Shown here one piece after another: positions 25,525 through 33,813 of a stretch of 52,012 bases of DNA. This DNA comes from Bacillota bacterium. Its GTDB lineage: Bacteria; Bacillota; Clostridia; Christensenellales; Aristaeellaceae. The position numbers and the translations under genes were made by a program. Numbering within the stretch: position 1 is the stretch's first letter; each line of letters starts with the position of its first letter. The notes under the pieces are model-generated. The model did no database searches and was not told the origin of the DNA. It saw nothing but the letters and a program-made list of their open reading frames with translations. Where the stretch lies: positions 1 to 52,012 of the forward strand of contig JAEWYP010000051.1 in the NCBI GenBank assembly GCA_023395615.1. Direction: 5' to 3'.

Positions 25525-25530
25525 AATGCT

Positions 25531-25667
25531 TGATTCTTTGGAAACCTATGCCGAAGACAGCGAGCGGGGACCTCCCCTTAAAGCGTAAGCGTGCTCGCCG
25601 AGGTGTAAGGCGGGAGAAATCCCTTTGCGACATTGTTCGCCCTTGCGCCTGCAAGGGTTTTCTTTTT
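25531..25667 (+). ncRNA. L10 leader with attenuator
   Basis: The leader contains the conserved CCGAAGACAG...GCCGAGGT arms that form the L10(L12)4 binding structure found upstream of rplJL. GCGAGC pairs with GCTCGC next to them. It ends in a Rho-independent hairpin, CCCTTGC-GCCT-GCAAGGG with TTTTCTTTTT, at 25640-25667. Excess L10-L12 complex should promote termination and lower rplJL expression. Confidence 0.85.
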
Positions 25668-25705
25668 GGAATCGCTGGATTCTGAAAAAGGAGGTGCAAA
25701 TCCCA

Positions 25706-26227
25706 ATGAGCAAGAACTTCGAGTTGAAAAAGCAGGCCGTGTCGGATATCACCAAGAAATTCCAGGATGCCAAGAGCGTTGTGGTCGTCAACTACAGCGG
25801 TCTGACTGTGGAACAGGTAACCGCACTGCGTGCGCAGTGCCGTAGCGCTAAGGTGGAGTATTGTGTATTGAAGAATACGCTGGCTCGCCGCGCGCTGGAC
25901 GACCTGAAGATCACCGGCCTGGACGAAACGCTGAACGGTCCGTCCGCATTCGCTTTCGGTATGGAAGACGCTGTTTCCCCCGCAAAGATCATCAGCGACT
26001 TTATCGAGAAGAACAAGACGGAAGTCATCAAAGTCAAGGCTGGGCTGATGGGCAGCGAAGTGCTGACCGCAGCCAAAGTAAACGAACTCGCGAAAGTGCC
26101 CAGCCGCGAAGTGCTGCTGGCTCGTTTGCTCGGCAGCTTGCAGGGCAGCGTAAGCGGTTTCGTACGCGTTCTGGACGCGATCGCCAAGAAGCAGAGCGAA
26201 AGCGAAGCGGCTCCCGCGGAAGCCTGA
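25706..26227 (+). CDS. rplJ: Ribosomal protein L10
   Basis: A 173-residue uL10 that anchors the L7/L12 stalk to the ribosome. The start ATG at 25706 follows AAAGGAGGTG by 9 nt; the longer open frame runs back through the leader terminator and is not coding. Typical stretches are VVVVNYSGLTVEQVTALRAQ, EYCVLKNTLARRAL and the C-terminal helix that binds L7/L12 dimers. It ends in an acidic, Ala-rich tail. rplL follows after 53 nt. Confidence 0.96.
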   Translation: MSKNFELKKQAVSDITKKFQDAKSVVVVNYSGLTVEQVTALRAQCRSAKVEYCVLKNTLARRALDDLKITGLDETLNGPSAFAFGMEDAVSPAKIISDFIEKNKTEVIKVKAGLMGSEVLTAAKVNELAKVPSREVLLARLLGSLQGSVSGFVRVLDAIAKKQSESEAAPAEA

Positions 26228-26280
26228 ACGATCCCGACAACTGTTTCCTATACAACATGATTTGAATGGAGGGTTACCCC

Positions 26281-26655
26281 ATGACTCACGAAGAATTTAT
26301 TGCTGAGATCGAGAAAATGTCCGTGCTGGAGCTGAACGAACTGGTAAAGGCCCTTGAAGAGAAGTTCGGCGTTTCCGCCGCTGCCGCCGTTGTCGCCGCG
26401 CCTGCCGCCGGTGCTGCCGCTGCCGCCCCCGTGGAAGAGAAGACCGAGTTTGACGTCATCCTGAAGGATGCCGGCGCCGAGAAGATCAAAGTCATCAAGG
26501 TCGTGCGCGAAGTAGTCAGCGGCCTGGGCCTGAAGGAAGCCAAAGATCTGGTGGAAGGCACGCCCAAGACTGTTAAAGAGGCTGTTTCCAAGGAAGAAGC
26601 CGAGAAGATCAAAGCGAAGTTTGCCGAAGTTGGCGCGACTGTGGAAATCAAGTAA
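26281..26655 (+). CDS. rplL: Ribosomal protein L7/L12
   Basis: A 124-residue bL12. It has the N-terminal dimerisation domain (1-32, IEKMSVLELNELVKALEEKF), an Ala/Pro-rich hinge (33-55) and the C-terminal factor-binding domain (56-124, EFDVILKDAGAEKIKVIKVV then GLGLKEAKDLVEG). The start ATG follows GGAGGGTTACCCC. A terminator follows at once. Normal length. Confidence 0.97.
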   Translation: MTHEEFIAEIEKMSVLELNELVKALEEKFGVSAAAAVVAAPAAGAAAAAPVEEKTEFDVILKDAGAEKIKVIKVVREVVSGLGLKEAKDLVEGTPKTVKEAVSKEEAEKIKAKFAEVGATVEIK

Positions 26656-26682
26656 TTTTCACATCCTGCGACAAGAGCATAC

Positions 26683-26718
26683 AAAGGCCCTGCCGGTGAA
26701 AACCGACGGGGCCTTTTC
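26683..26718 (+). terminator. Terminator after rplL
   Basis: AAAGGCCC-GCCGG pairs with CCG-CGGGGCCTTTT around a GAAAA-type loop, giving a stem with one mismatch and a short T-run. Confidence 0.88.
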
Positions 26719-26788
26719 GCATGGATCAAACTTCAAAGATTCACCATTATATTTAGAAGTCTTACGGGTGAAATTGTTCCGGAATCTG

Positions 26789-26821
26789 CAGCGCTCCGAC
26801 GACTACGTCGTCGGAACGCTG
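26789..26821. repeat. Inverted repeat between rplL and the M15-like gene
   Basis: CAGCG-TCCGACGAC pairs with GTCGTCGGA-CGCTG around TAC. No T-run follows on either strand. It lies 18 nt after the stop of the minus-strand M15-like gene and may protect or loosely end that transcript. Confidence 0.6.
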
Positions 26822-26838
26822 CCGGGGGAACGGTGCCA

Positions 26839-28026
26839 TTATTGTACGTACGAATAGGCAAGCACTACGCCGCCCATGTTGTCCAGGCTGGCAATGTAAC
26901 TGCCGGCGGGATTGGGGATCGGAACATCATAGGTGGGCGCGTCCGAAGCCGCAAAGCGATATACTTCGTACTGTAATGCGCCGTCTTTATAGATGCAGAT
27001 ATGCGGGTGAGCGCTCAGGAACTCCACATACTCCTCAAGGCAGTAGTCCATAATTTTCATCGCTGCGGAATGGGCGTTGCCGACGTAACGGTACAGATCC
27101 AAATGGGAGCTGACTCCTGTTTTGTAAGACTTGTCTTCCCAATCTGCGTTGGGGTAGTCAGTGGACGGGAAACGGAAGATCAGACCATATTTCCAGCTGT
27201 TGGCGGTCAACCATTTACCCTGCTCGGATTCCTGAAACTTCTGGTTACCCACAGTTGCGTCTGTCTTGTTATACAGACCCACTCGGAATGAAAGCCCGGT
27301 CTGATATTCGCTGGTGCCCGGATAGTTCACGGTTTTTTTCGTCTGCTCAATCAGGATATCCCCGGAATATTTTTTGCTGAGCGATTCCATCTTCTTGTTA
27401 AAGAGCGCTGTCTGATCGTCGTTGCTGCGGTAGGCTTCGCGGATAATGTAGTCTTTCAGGTTCTGCTCGGCAGCCGCCGTAACGGCATCCTGAAGCGCCT
27501 GGAAGGCCACAGGGAATAAGCGCACGCTGTTATCATTCACGGCGATCTTCCAACCGCTCGCGTTTCCCACACTGACCAGTCCGGTCTCGGAGAAATCGGA
27601 GGGTAAGGGATGCCATGGGTTTACCAGCAACATACCGCCTGTTAAAAGCCCTGCCCGATCAACTGTTTCGGTACGGGTGTTTTCAAGCGGCGTCTGGCTC
27701 TCGTCTTCCAGCCGCCATACAACATTATCCAATGTCTTTTCCCAATATGCGGGCTCTACAGCGGTTACTTCTCCTGTGTCAGGGTTCACCGTCGTCAGAT
27801 TGCTTGCGCGAAGCACATCCATTTTCGCAGCGAATTCCTGCTCGCCATCTGTATTCAATTGATCAATCTGCTGGCGCTTCGCCCGATAATCGCTCTGAAC
27901 TGCGGAATTGCACAGCAGGAATACCGCAGCGCTGACCACCACCACGGCAACGAGAATCACCGTGATCCGAAGCAGGAGCCTGTAAGGATCGCGTTGGGTT
28001 TGACTGGTATTGTTTCCGGACTTCAT
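26839..28026 (-). CDS. Degenerate VanY/M15-type membrane protein (predicted pseudoenzyme)
   Basis: A 395-residue protein with one N-terminal membrane anchor (about 19-40) and an extracellular region. Residues 195-320 align by eye with D-Ala-D-Ala carboxypeptidases of family M15B: AYRSNDDQ, YPGTSEYQTGLS, YGLIFRFP, LYRYVG. All metal-site residues differ: the His of SEH is Tyr241, the Asp of LAxD is Arg248, the Glu of EPWH is His308 and its His is Leu311. It should therefore be unable to bind zinc or cut peptides. The segment 41-190 and the tail 320-395 are not recognised. It is the last gene after parA-parB (46 nt gap), transcribed with them. The two active-looking paralogues lie upstream of parA. 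A structural or substrate-sensing role is inference. Confidence 0.8.
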   Translation of the reverse strand: MKSGNNTSQTQRDPYRLLLRITVILVAVVVVSAAVFLLCNSAVQSDYRAKRQQIDQLNTDGEQEFAAKMDVLRASNLTTVNPDTGEVTAVEPAYWEKTLDNVVWRLEDESQTPLENTRTETVDRAGLLTGGMLLVNPWHPLPSDFSETGLVSVGNASGWKIAVNDNSVRLFPVAFQALQDAVTAAAEQNLKDYIIREAYRSNDDQTALFNKKMESLSKKYSGDILIEQTKKTVNYPGTSEYQTGLSFRVGLYNKTDATVGNQKFQESEQGKWLTANSWKYGLIFRFPSTDYPNADWEDKSYKTGVSSHLDLYRYVGNAHSAAMKIMDYCLEEYVEFLSAHPHICIYKDGALQYEVYRFAASDAPTYDVPIPNPAGSYIASLDNMGGVVLAYSYVQ

Positions 28027-28071
28027 AAGGTTTTCACCACCTAATTCTATGTTGCGGCTCGACGCGGAAGG

Positions 28072-28920
28072 TTAACCGATCAACCGACCGAAAACCTCGT
28101 ATAGATGCTCCAGTTCCTGCGGGCTGTTGTAAGAAAGTGTGATTTTTCCCTTGCGCTCGGTGCCGCTCAACGCAGTTTTAACGCCCAAGGCTTCGCGAAC
28201 CGTATCCTCAAAGGAGCAAAGCTCGGTGCTGAGTGTCCGGGCAGAGGTGGCAGAGCGGCTGGCAACCGGTTTTTTTTGCGCGATCTCCTCCAACCTGCGA
28301 ACACTGTAGTCGTGCAGTACGGTTTGGTGAGCCAGCTCCAACTGCCGGTTCTCCGGGGTAACGCCGACCAGAACGCGGGCGTGGCCTGCGGAGAGCTTAC
28401 CCTCCAGCACCAAGTTCATTACGCTTTGGGGCAGGGTAAGGAGGCGAAGCGCATTCGCGACGGCAGGACGGCTTTTTCCAAGCCGTTTGGCAGCTTCTTC
28501 CTGAGTGTATCCGCACTCCTGCATCAGGCTGTGGATGGCCTGCGCTTCTTCAATCGCGTTCAGATCCTCCCGCTGAAGGTTTTCAATCAGCGCGGCTTCC
28601 ATCTGCTGTTCGGCGGTCAGGCTGCGCACAATACAGGGGACACTGGCAAGGCCTGCAAGCCGGGCCGCACGGAAACGCCGCTCACCGGCAACGATGCGGT
28701 AACGCGTGCCGTTCTCTGTCACCAGAATGGGCTGCAGCACGCCTGCCTGCCGGATACTGTCGGCCAGTTGCTCCAAAGCGTCTTTATCGAAAGCTTTGCG
28801 AGGCTGGGAAAGGTTGGGGTCAATATCCGAAATGGGTATTTCACGGACCGTCGTATCCAGAAAGTCGTCATTCAGCGGAAGAAGGGCGTCCAAACCGCGC
28901 CCCAGGCCGGTCTTCTTCAT
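28072..28920 (-). CDS. parB: Chromosome partitioning protein ParB (Spo0J)
   Basis: A 282-residue ParB-type CTPase and parS-binding protein. It starts MKKTGLGRGLDALLP, typical of the family; ATG at 28920 is chosen for AAGGAGG 7 nt upstream. The ParB/Srx fold spans about 30-125, with box I NPSQPRKAF-like IDPNLSQPRKAF and the CTP motif GERRFRAARLAG. The helix-turn-helix (about 130-200) has TQEEAAKRLGKSRPAVANALRLL. The C-terminal dimer domain closes the protein. It follows parA with a gap of about 40 nt. No consensus parS was seen in the window. Confidence 0.95.
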   Translation of the reverse strand: MKKTGLGRGLDALLPLNDDFLDTTVREIPISDIDPNLSQPRKAFDKDALEQLADSIRQAGVLQPILVTENGTRYRIVAGERRFRAARLAGLASVPCIVRSLTAEQQMEAALIENLQREDLNAIEEAQAIHSLMQECGYTQEEAAKRLGKSRPAVANALRLLTLPQSVMNLVLEGKLSAGHARVLVGVTPENRQLELAHQTVLHDYSVRRLEEIAQKKPVASRSATSARTLSTELCSFEDTVREALGVKTALSGTERKGKITLSYNSPQELEHLYEVFGRLIG

Positions 28921-28961
28921 CGGGAATCCTCCTTCTCGTTTATAGAACGGGGCGGAGGCCA

Positions 28962-29729
28962 TTATTGATTCCGCTCCAGAAATTCTCTGGCTAACTGACG
29001 GTAGGATTCCGCACCCAAACTGCGAGAATCGTATTGATGGATCGGTACCCCATGGCTGGGGGCCTCGCCAAGACGAACGTTGCGAGGGATAGCGGTGGAG
29101 TATACCTTGCCACGAAAGTGCTTCTTAACCTGATCGACTACCTGAAGTCCCAGATTGGTGCGACCGTCCAGCATGGTAAGCAGAACGCCTTCGATATCCA
29201 ACCCCGGGTTGAAGCTGTGCTTTACACGGTTGACTGTATTCATCAGGCTGGTTACCCCTTCCAGAGCGTAATATTCACACTGGATGGGAATCAGCACCCG
29301 CTGCGCGGCCGCGAGGGCGTTTAGCGTAAGCAGACCCAGCGACGGGGGGCAATCGATAAAGATATAGTCATAACTGCCTTCCACTGTCTGAAGCACATGT
29401 TTCAAACGGAATTCCCGCTCTGGCAGGTCTTTTAATTCCAGCTCTGCACCGGCCAGCCGGATATCGGACGGCGCGAGGCTGAGGTTGGGGACAACGGTTT
29501 TCACGATCACCGCAGACAGGGGAGAACTGCCCATCAGCGACTCATATACGGTAACGCTCCCGGCGTGCGCGCCGAGGCCGCTGGTAGAATTCCCCTGAGG
29601 ATCCAGATCAATCAGCAGGATCTTTTTACCAATCTCTGCCAGGCATGCGGTCAGGTTGATCGCTGTTGTGGTTTTCCCGACGCCGCCTTTTTGGTTGGTA
29701 ATGGCGATCGTTTTACCCATATCATTCAA
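28962..29729 (-). CDS. parA: Chromosome partitioning ATPase ParA (Soj)
   Basis: A 255-residue ParA/MinD-type ATPase with the deviant Walker A KGGVGKTTTAINL (about 14-26), Walker A' DLDPQGNSTSGLG and Walker B YIFIDCPPSLG. It works with ParB in origin segregation and replication control. The start is the first of two in-frame ATGs (29729 and 29720). The second would give MGKTIAITNQ, the more usual N-terminus, and sits at a better distance from AAGGA. It has its own promoter. Confidence 0.95.
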   Translation of the reverse strand: MNDMGKTIAITNQKGGVGKTTTAINLTACLAEIGKKILLIDLDPQGNSTSGLGAHAGSVTVYESLMGSSPLSAVIVKTVVPNLSLAPSDIRLAGAELELKDLPEREFRLKHVLQTVEGSYDYIFIDCPPSLGLLTLNALAAAQRVLIPIQCEYYALEGVTSLMNTVNRVKHSFNPGLDIEGVLLTMLDGRTNLGLQVVDQVKKHFRGKVYSTAIPRNVRLGEAPSHGVPIHQYDSRSLGAESYRQLAREFLERNQ

Positions 29730-29765
29730 TCCTTGTTCTCGTTATACATTCAATAAGCCTTGATT

Positions 29766-29794
29766 ATTCTACCTTTTTTTGCGTGAAATGTAAA
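29766..29794 (-). promoter_or_regulatory. Promoter of parA-parB operon
   Basis: Minus strand TTTACA, 17-nt spacer, TAGAAT, about 35 nt upstream of parA. It separates the parAB unit from the two peptidase genes upstream. Confidence 0.75.
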
Positions 29795-29802
29795 GGGCGG
29801 GC

Positions 29803-29837
29803 CATAAGGAAACGCACAGCCGTTGCCGGGCTGTGCG
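29803..29837 (-). terminator. Terminator after the lipoprotein M15 peptidase
   Basis: Minus strand CGCACAGCC pairs with GGCTGTGCG around CGGCAAC, followed by TTTCCTTAT. It ends the hflX-peptidase unit just before the parA promoter. Confidence 0.8.
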
Positions 29838-29846
29838 ACGCGAGTA

Positions 29847-30839
29847 TTAAAACGCAAGGGAAATTTCCGCGTCCCCGTCTTCTCCGTAGTCTTCAGTCAC
29901 GGTCGATTCCAGCCCGTTGGTACGGCGCGTGCTTTCCAGTAGAAGCTGCGCGTCCACACTGCCGCCCGAAGATTCAAAATCTTTTAATTTCTGTTGCCAA
30001 AGCTCGGTAAACTCTTCCAGAGAGAGATGATTGACTTTGATATACCCCGCAATCTCACGACCAACATACCGGATGTGCCAGGGTTCATACGGAACTTGTG
30101 TAATATCTGCTTTATCTTCCGGATACCGGATAATAAAACCGTAGGAGTAGCAATTTTCCGCAAGCCATTGTGCTTCCGGAGTCTGATAAAAAGTATCGTT
30201 CATATATTGGTTGTTGGCGTTATAATCCACGCTGAGCACATCCAGCGCGAGACCGGACTGGTGCTCGCTGGCGCCGGGAGGGCTGCTGATGCCGTCATCC
30301 TTGCCGTTGTTACGGGCCAGGTAATTATTATAAGTTGTTTTTTGGGTGCCGTAGCTGCGGTATCCGCTTTTTACAATAAAACGGAGCCCACGGGTATCGC
30401 TGAACTGTTTATCCGTCCAGTCCCCTGCCTTGTTTTTAACCTTGTAAGTGTATTCGGTCACCAACAAAGCATCCGAGAACATTTTTTCCAATGCCTCGTT
30501 TGCAACTTTACGGATCTCCGCCTTGCTGCTGGATACACACTTGACGGATACCCGAACCAGATCCTCCGGTACAAAACTGGCGTCCAGCAGATGATCACGG
30601 TTGACCAGAATGTCGTGATCGCTTTCCAACTCTGTCAGCGATACGGGGAAATCCCATTTGGCGCTGTCTGAAGCGGAAGAATCTGTTTCCGATGGTGCGG
30701 TGGGAGCTTCCGTGGCGTCAGCCGCGGTTTCGGTGGCGGTGGGCTGGGACGCAGGGGAAGAAACAGTGTCTTCCGCGAAGGCTGCACAACAGCCTGCGAG
30801 CATCGTAAGCGCAAGTACGACGGCGGCCAGTTTTTTCAT
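29847..30839 (-). CDS. D-alanyl-D-alanine carboxypeptidase, M15B (VanY-like), probable lipoprotein
   Basis: A 330-residue exported peptidase. The leader MKKLAAVVLALTMLAGC has a lipobox LAGC (Cys17), so it is probably membrane-anchored by lipid; a Ser/Thr/Ala-rich spacer runs to about residue 60. The M15B catalytic domain (about 80-300) has GYRSYGTQ, PPGASEHQSGLALD with zinc ligands His193 and Asp200, and EPWHIRYVG with Glu252 and His255. It should trim the terminal D-Ala of peptidoglycan stem peptides. Without vanA/H/X genes nearby a role in glycopeptide resistance is not indicated. It overlaps the upstream paralogue by 4 nt (ATGA). Confidence 0.9.
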   Translation of the reverse strand: MKKLAAVVLALTMLAGCCAAFAEDTVSSPASQPTATETAADATEAPTAPSETDSSASDSAKWDFPVSLTELESDHDILVNRDHLLDASFVPEDLVRVSVKCVSSSKAEIRKVANEALEKMFSDALLVTEYTYKVKNKAGDWTDKQFSDTRGLRFIVKSGYRSYGTQKTTYNNYLARNNGKDDGISSPPGASEHQSGLALDVLSVDYNANNQYMNDTFYQTPEAQWLAENCYSYGFIIRYPEDKADITQVPYEPWHIRYVGREIAGYIKVNHLSLEEFTELWQQKLKDFESSGGSVDAQLLLESTRRTNGLESTVTEDYGEDGDAEISLAF

Positions 30840-31525
30840 GGTTGCACCTCGTTCGTCTGTTTAATCAGAAAATCGTAAACCGCCAGTCGATGCGCAGAAA
30901 CATAAAGTTCCAACGGTTCGTTCAAATCGAAAATAGCACGGGCATATTCCTTGCCGACATACCGGACGTGCCAGGGTTCGAATGCGTAGCCCGTTATTTT
31001 TTCGTAGCCCTTCTGGTAACGAACGATAAAACCGAAACGGTAAGCGTTTGCGTCTACCCATTGCCCGGCTTTGGTGTCGCCGAAGCTGCCGTTAAGCTGG
31101 GAGGAACCCCTTTGCGCAAGATCCATGGCCATCCCCAGCTGGTGCTCGCTGGCGCCCGGAGGGGCGGAGTACAGGTCGGCTGCTTCGCTGCCTACCTTTT
31201 TTACCTTGCGGGCGTGAATGGTGCTTTGCTTGGAATAGCTGCGATATCCGGAGACCGTCGCCAGCTTGATGCCTTCGTCTGCCGCGGCTGTAAACATTTC
31301 TTCCAGCGCGGCAGCAGCATCCTCCCGCATGGACTGTGACATGCCGGGAACCAGAGTCTTGCGAACATCCGGAATATAGTCTTCGGTAATTCTGTGCTCC
31401 CGGTTTACCAGAAATAGAGTGCCGTCAATGTTCTTGTCGGGAATTGCGGCGTTCAGGCTGCCCTGTAACAGCGCCGCGGACATGGCAATCACGGATACGA
31501 TATTTTGAAGAACCAAAACTCCCAC
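30836..31525 (-). CDS. D-alanyl-D-alanine carboxypeptidase, M15B (VanY-like)
   Basis: A 229-residue paralogue of the downstream peptidase. A hydrophobic N-terminus (about 3-24) acts as signal peptide or anchor. The catalytic domain has GYRSYSKQ, PPGASEHQLGMAMD with His128 and Asp135, and EPWHVRYVG with Glu183 and His186, all intact. The start is GTG at 31525 with GGGAG very close by, so an internal start is possible. It follows hflX by 23 nt and is coupled to the next peptidase gene. Substrate presumed to be peptidoglycan D-Ala-D-Ala ends. Confidence 0.88.
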   Translation of the reverse strand: MGVLVLQNIVSVIAMSAALLQGSLNAAIPDKNIDGTLFLVNREHRITEDYIPDVRKTLVPGMSQSMREDAAAALEEMFTAAADEGIKLATVSGYRSYSKQSTIHARKVKKVGSEAADLYSAPPGASEHQLGMAMDLAQRGSSQLNGSFGDTKAGQWVDANAYRFGFIVRYQKGYEKITGYAFEPWHVRYVGKEYARAIFDLNEPLELYVSAHRLAVYDFLIKQTNEVQP

Positions 31526-31548
31526 GCTCCCTGTGGATGATGCAATAT

Positions 31549-33324
31549 TCAGTTCCCCTTTTCGTCATCCATCAACCGTGCTCCTGCCTGGCAAGCATTT
31601 TTTACGGTTGCGTCGTCCGTACGAATTTCTACCAGAACGCCGTCGTCGCGATGCGTAGTAGAAACGATACCGCCGACCCGGTGCAACTGATCCAATATCC
31701 CGTAGGATTCAAAGGGAATCAGCAGCCTGTGGAGGCGTGTGCCCGAAGAAAGCGCATCCTCAATCCGGGTCAGAAGCGCCTCCATCCCATCGCCGGTCGC
31801 GGCGCTGATGGGAACCGCACCCGGAAAGGTATCTTCTGCGGGAGACGCAAGGTCTGTCTTGTTGAGTGCGTCAATGCGCGGCGCGTCGGTCGCACCCAGC
31901 TCCGAAAGCACTTCTTCTACGGTTGTGTGCTGGCTGTGCATTTCGGGGTTGGACGCATCGGAAACCAGCACCAGCACATTAGCCAGCGCGGCTTCCTCCA
32001 GTGTGGCGCGGAAGGCTTTGACCAGTTCATGGGGTAGCTTGCGGATAAAACCGACGGTATCCACCACCAATACCTGCGCTCCGTGAGGCAGTGTGACCGG
32101 ACGGCTTACGCTGTCCAGCGTAGCGAAGAGTTCGTCCTTTACGTAAACGCCGGCGCCGGTCAGCCGGTTAAACAGGGTCGATTTTCCCGCGTTGGTATAA
32201 CCAACCAGCGCCACAATGGGCGTTTGCCGCTTTTCCCGGTCCTTGCGGCGAAGCGTACGCTGCTTATCCAGCGCCAGCAACTGCTGTTCCAGCGCGTTCA
32301 GGCGTTCGCGAATCCTGCGGCGGTTGACTTCCAGCTTGCTTTCGCCGGGGCCGCGGGTACCAATGCCACCCGCGAGGCGGCTTAATACAAGGCCCTGCCC
32401 CAGTAACCGCTGAGAGCGGTATTTTAGCTGCGCCATCTCTACCTGCAGTTTACCTTCCCGGGTGTTGGCACGGGATGCGAAAATGTCCAAAATCAGGGTG
32501 GTGCGATCCACCACTTTCAGGTGAAGCACTTCCTCCAGATTTTTCTGCATGACGCCGGTCAGCTCTTCATCGAAAATGACCGTATCGGCATTCAACGCCT
32601 GCGCTTTTAAAGCCAGCTCTTCAGCCTTGCCTCTGCCGATGCAGTAGCCGGTATCCGGTTTGCCGCGTTTTTGCAGCAGGGTAAATACCGTTTGCGCTCC
32701 GGCAGTTTTCGCAAGCGCTGCCAGCTCGGTGAGTGAATCCTCACTTTCGATGCCCACCAGAATCGCTTTCTCTGTTTCATCCGACGCTTCCGGGGCGGCG
32801 GCCAGCAGGCGGGCGTCAACGTCGCGGATGTGCAGCAGCCAGCTGTCCTGCGGCATTTTATGCACAGCAATCAGGCCGGTACGTTCCGCCTGCCCCGGGT
32901 GGTCGGGATCGACAAATCCGCATTCCACCGTGGTCGGCTCGCCCTGTTCGTCTGTGCCGACGGCGCACATGGCGTCAAAACGCATAGTGAGCAGGGCGCT
33001 AACGTCTACGTCGCTTAACGTGCCGGTTGCGCGCGGGTGGGTATGGATGCAGCGTACCATGGATAAACGGCGTTCGCTGCGGCGCAGACGTAAATCGGGT
33101 AAATCCACCTGATCCGCACGCCCCACCAGCACATCCGCAACTTCGCCATACCGTGTGAGGTATACGGCGATTTCACGGTTTAAAAACGCAGAATAGCCGC
33201 AGAGCTTGGTAAGAAGCTCCTGCGGCATAAACTGGTCTGCGGGCACCTGAAGATCATACAGAGCTTTCAGGTCCGTGAGGATGCTGTTGCGGATCCCTTC
33301 AGTATTCCCGTGAATTTCGGGCAT
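31549..33324 (-). CDS. hflX: HflX-type ribosome-associated GTPase with N-terminal JAMM-like domain
   Basis: A 591-residue protein. Residues ~186-591 are HflX, a GTPase that splits stalled or hibernating ribosomes: the HflX N-domain (about 190-365, with GKAEELALKAQ and GGIGTRGPGESKLE) and the G domain with GYTNAGKST (375-383), DTVGFI and NKTD. The first ~185 residues are extra relative to E. coli HflX. They hold a perfect JAMM/MPN metalloprotease motif: HTHP with His94 and His96, then Ser104 and Asp107 (HxH-x7-S-x2-D), with Glu51 as the possible general base. Similar long HflX proteins occur in Clostridia as far as I recall, but the role of the head is unknown to me. The first gene of a unit with two M15 peptidases. 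Confidence 0.9.
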   Translation of the reverse strand: MPEIHGNTEGIRNSILTDLKALYDLQVPADQFMPQELLTKLCGYSAFLNREIAVYLTRYGEVADVLVGRADQVDLPDLRLRRSERRLSMVRCIHTHPRATGTLSDVDVSALLTMRFDAMCAVGTDEQGEPTTVECGFVDPDHPGQAERTGLIAVHKMPQDSWLLHIRDVDARLLAAAPEASDETEKAILVGIESEDSLTELAALAKTAGAQTVFTLLQKRGKPDTGYCIGRGKAEELALKAQALNADTVIFDEELTGVMQKNLEEVLHLKVVDRTTLILDIFASRANTREGKLQVEMAQLKYRSQRLLGQGLVLSRLAGGIGTRGPGESKLEVNRRRIRERLNALEQQLLALDKQRTLRRKDREKRQTPIVALVGYTNAGKSTLFNRLTGAGVYVKDELFATLDSVSRPVTLPHGAQVLVVDTVGFIRKLPHELVKAFRATLEEAALANVLVLVSDASNPEMHSQHTTVEEVLSELGATDAPRIDALNKTDLASPAEDTFPGAVPISAATGDGMEALLTRIEDALSSGTRLHRLLIPFESYGILDQLHRVGGIVSTTHRDDGVLVEIRTDDATVKNACQAGARLMDDEKGN

Positions 33325-33349
33325 ACAACAGAGTCCTTTCTTTGGTTCC

Positions 33350-33380
33350 GAAAAGATGACCGCGTTATGCGGGGCGGTCA
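33350..33380 (-). terminator. Terminator after nifU
   Basis: Minus strand TGACCGC pairs with GCGGTCA around a 9-10 nt loop, followed by TCTTTTCGG. The stem includes the nifU stop codon. Because hflX begins only 26 nt on, some read-through into hflX is possible. Confidence 0.65.
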
Positions 33381-33752
33381 GTCCTGCGGGTGTTTCTTAT
33401 GGTAGTCTTCCAGCGCCGCGTGAATGGCTTCTTCCGCCAGCACCGAGCAGTGCAGTTTCACCGGGGGTAGACCGTCCAGCGCTTCGGCGACCGCTTTGTT
33501 GGTTAAGGCAAGCGCCTCGTCGACGGATTTACCTTTTACCATTTCGGTGGCCATGCTGCTGGTGGCAACGGCGGCGCAACAGCCGAAGGTTTTAAACTTG
33601 ACATCGGTAATGATGTTGTTTTCCACCTTGATGTCCATCTTCATGATATCGCCGCATTTGGAGTTGCCAACGGTGCCGGTGCCGGACGCGTCGGGCAGTT
33701 CGCCGACATTGCGGGGATGTTCAAAGTGATCCATTACTTTTTCGGAATACAT
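33378..33752 (-). CDS. nifU: Iron-sulfur cluster scaffold protein (NifU/IscU type)
   Basis: A 124-residue IscU/NifU-N scaffold on which Fe-S clusters are assembled. The three ligand cysteines are in SKCGD, FGCCAA and LHCSVLAEEA. The start MYSEKVMDHFEHPRNVGE is typical of the Clostridial NifU-like scaffold. GGAGGGTTTTACCCT precedes the ATG. It lies 61 nt after the cysteine desulfurase gene, in the usual iscR-iscS-iscU order. Confidence 0.94.
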   Translation of the reverse strand: MYSEKVMDHFEHPRNVGELPDASGTGTVGNSKCGDIMKMDIKVENNIITDVKFKTFGCCAAVATSSMATEMVKGKSVDEALALTNKAVAEALDGLPPVKLHCSVLAEEAIHAALEDYHKKHPQD

Positions 33753-33813
33753 AGGGTAAAACCCTCCTTATCAAATGGTAAATTCTGCAGGAGATAAAAA
33801 CCGGGGAACAGGA

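Noticed and set aside
29730..29846. Searching for a parS site near parAB
   Set aside because: No TGTTTCACGTGAAACA-like 16-mer seen here or elsewhere by eye.
26839..31525. Reading the VanY-like genes as a glycopeptide-resistance locus
   Set aside because: No vanR/S/H/A/X genes nearby; M15B carboxypeptidases are common cell-wall enzymes.
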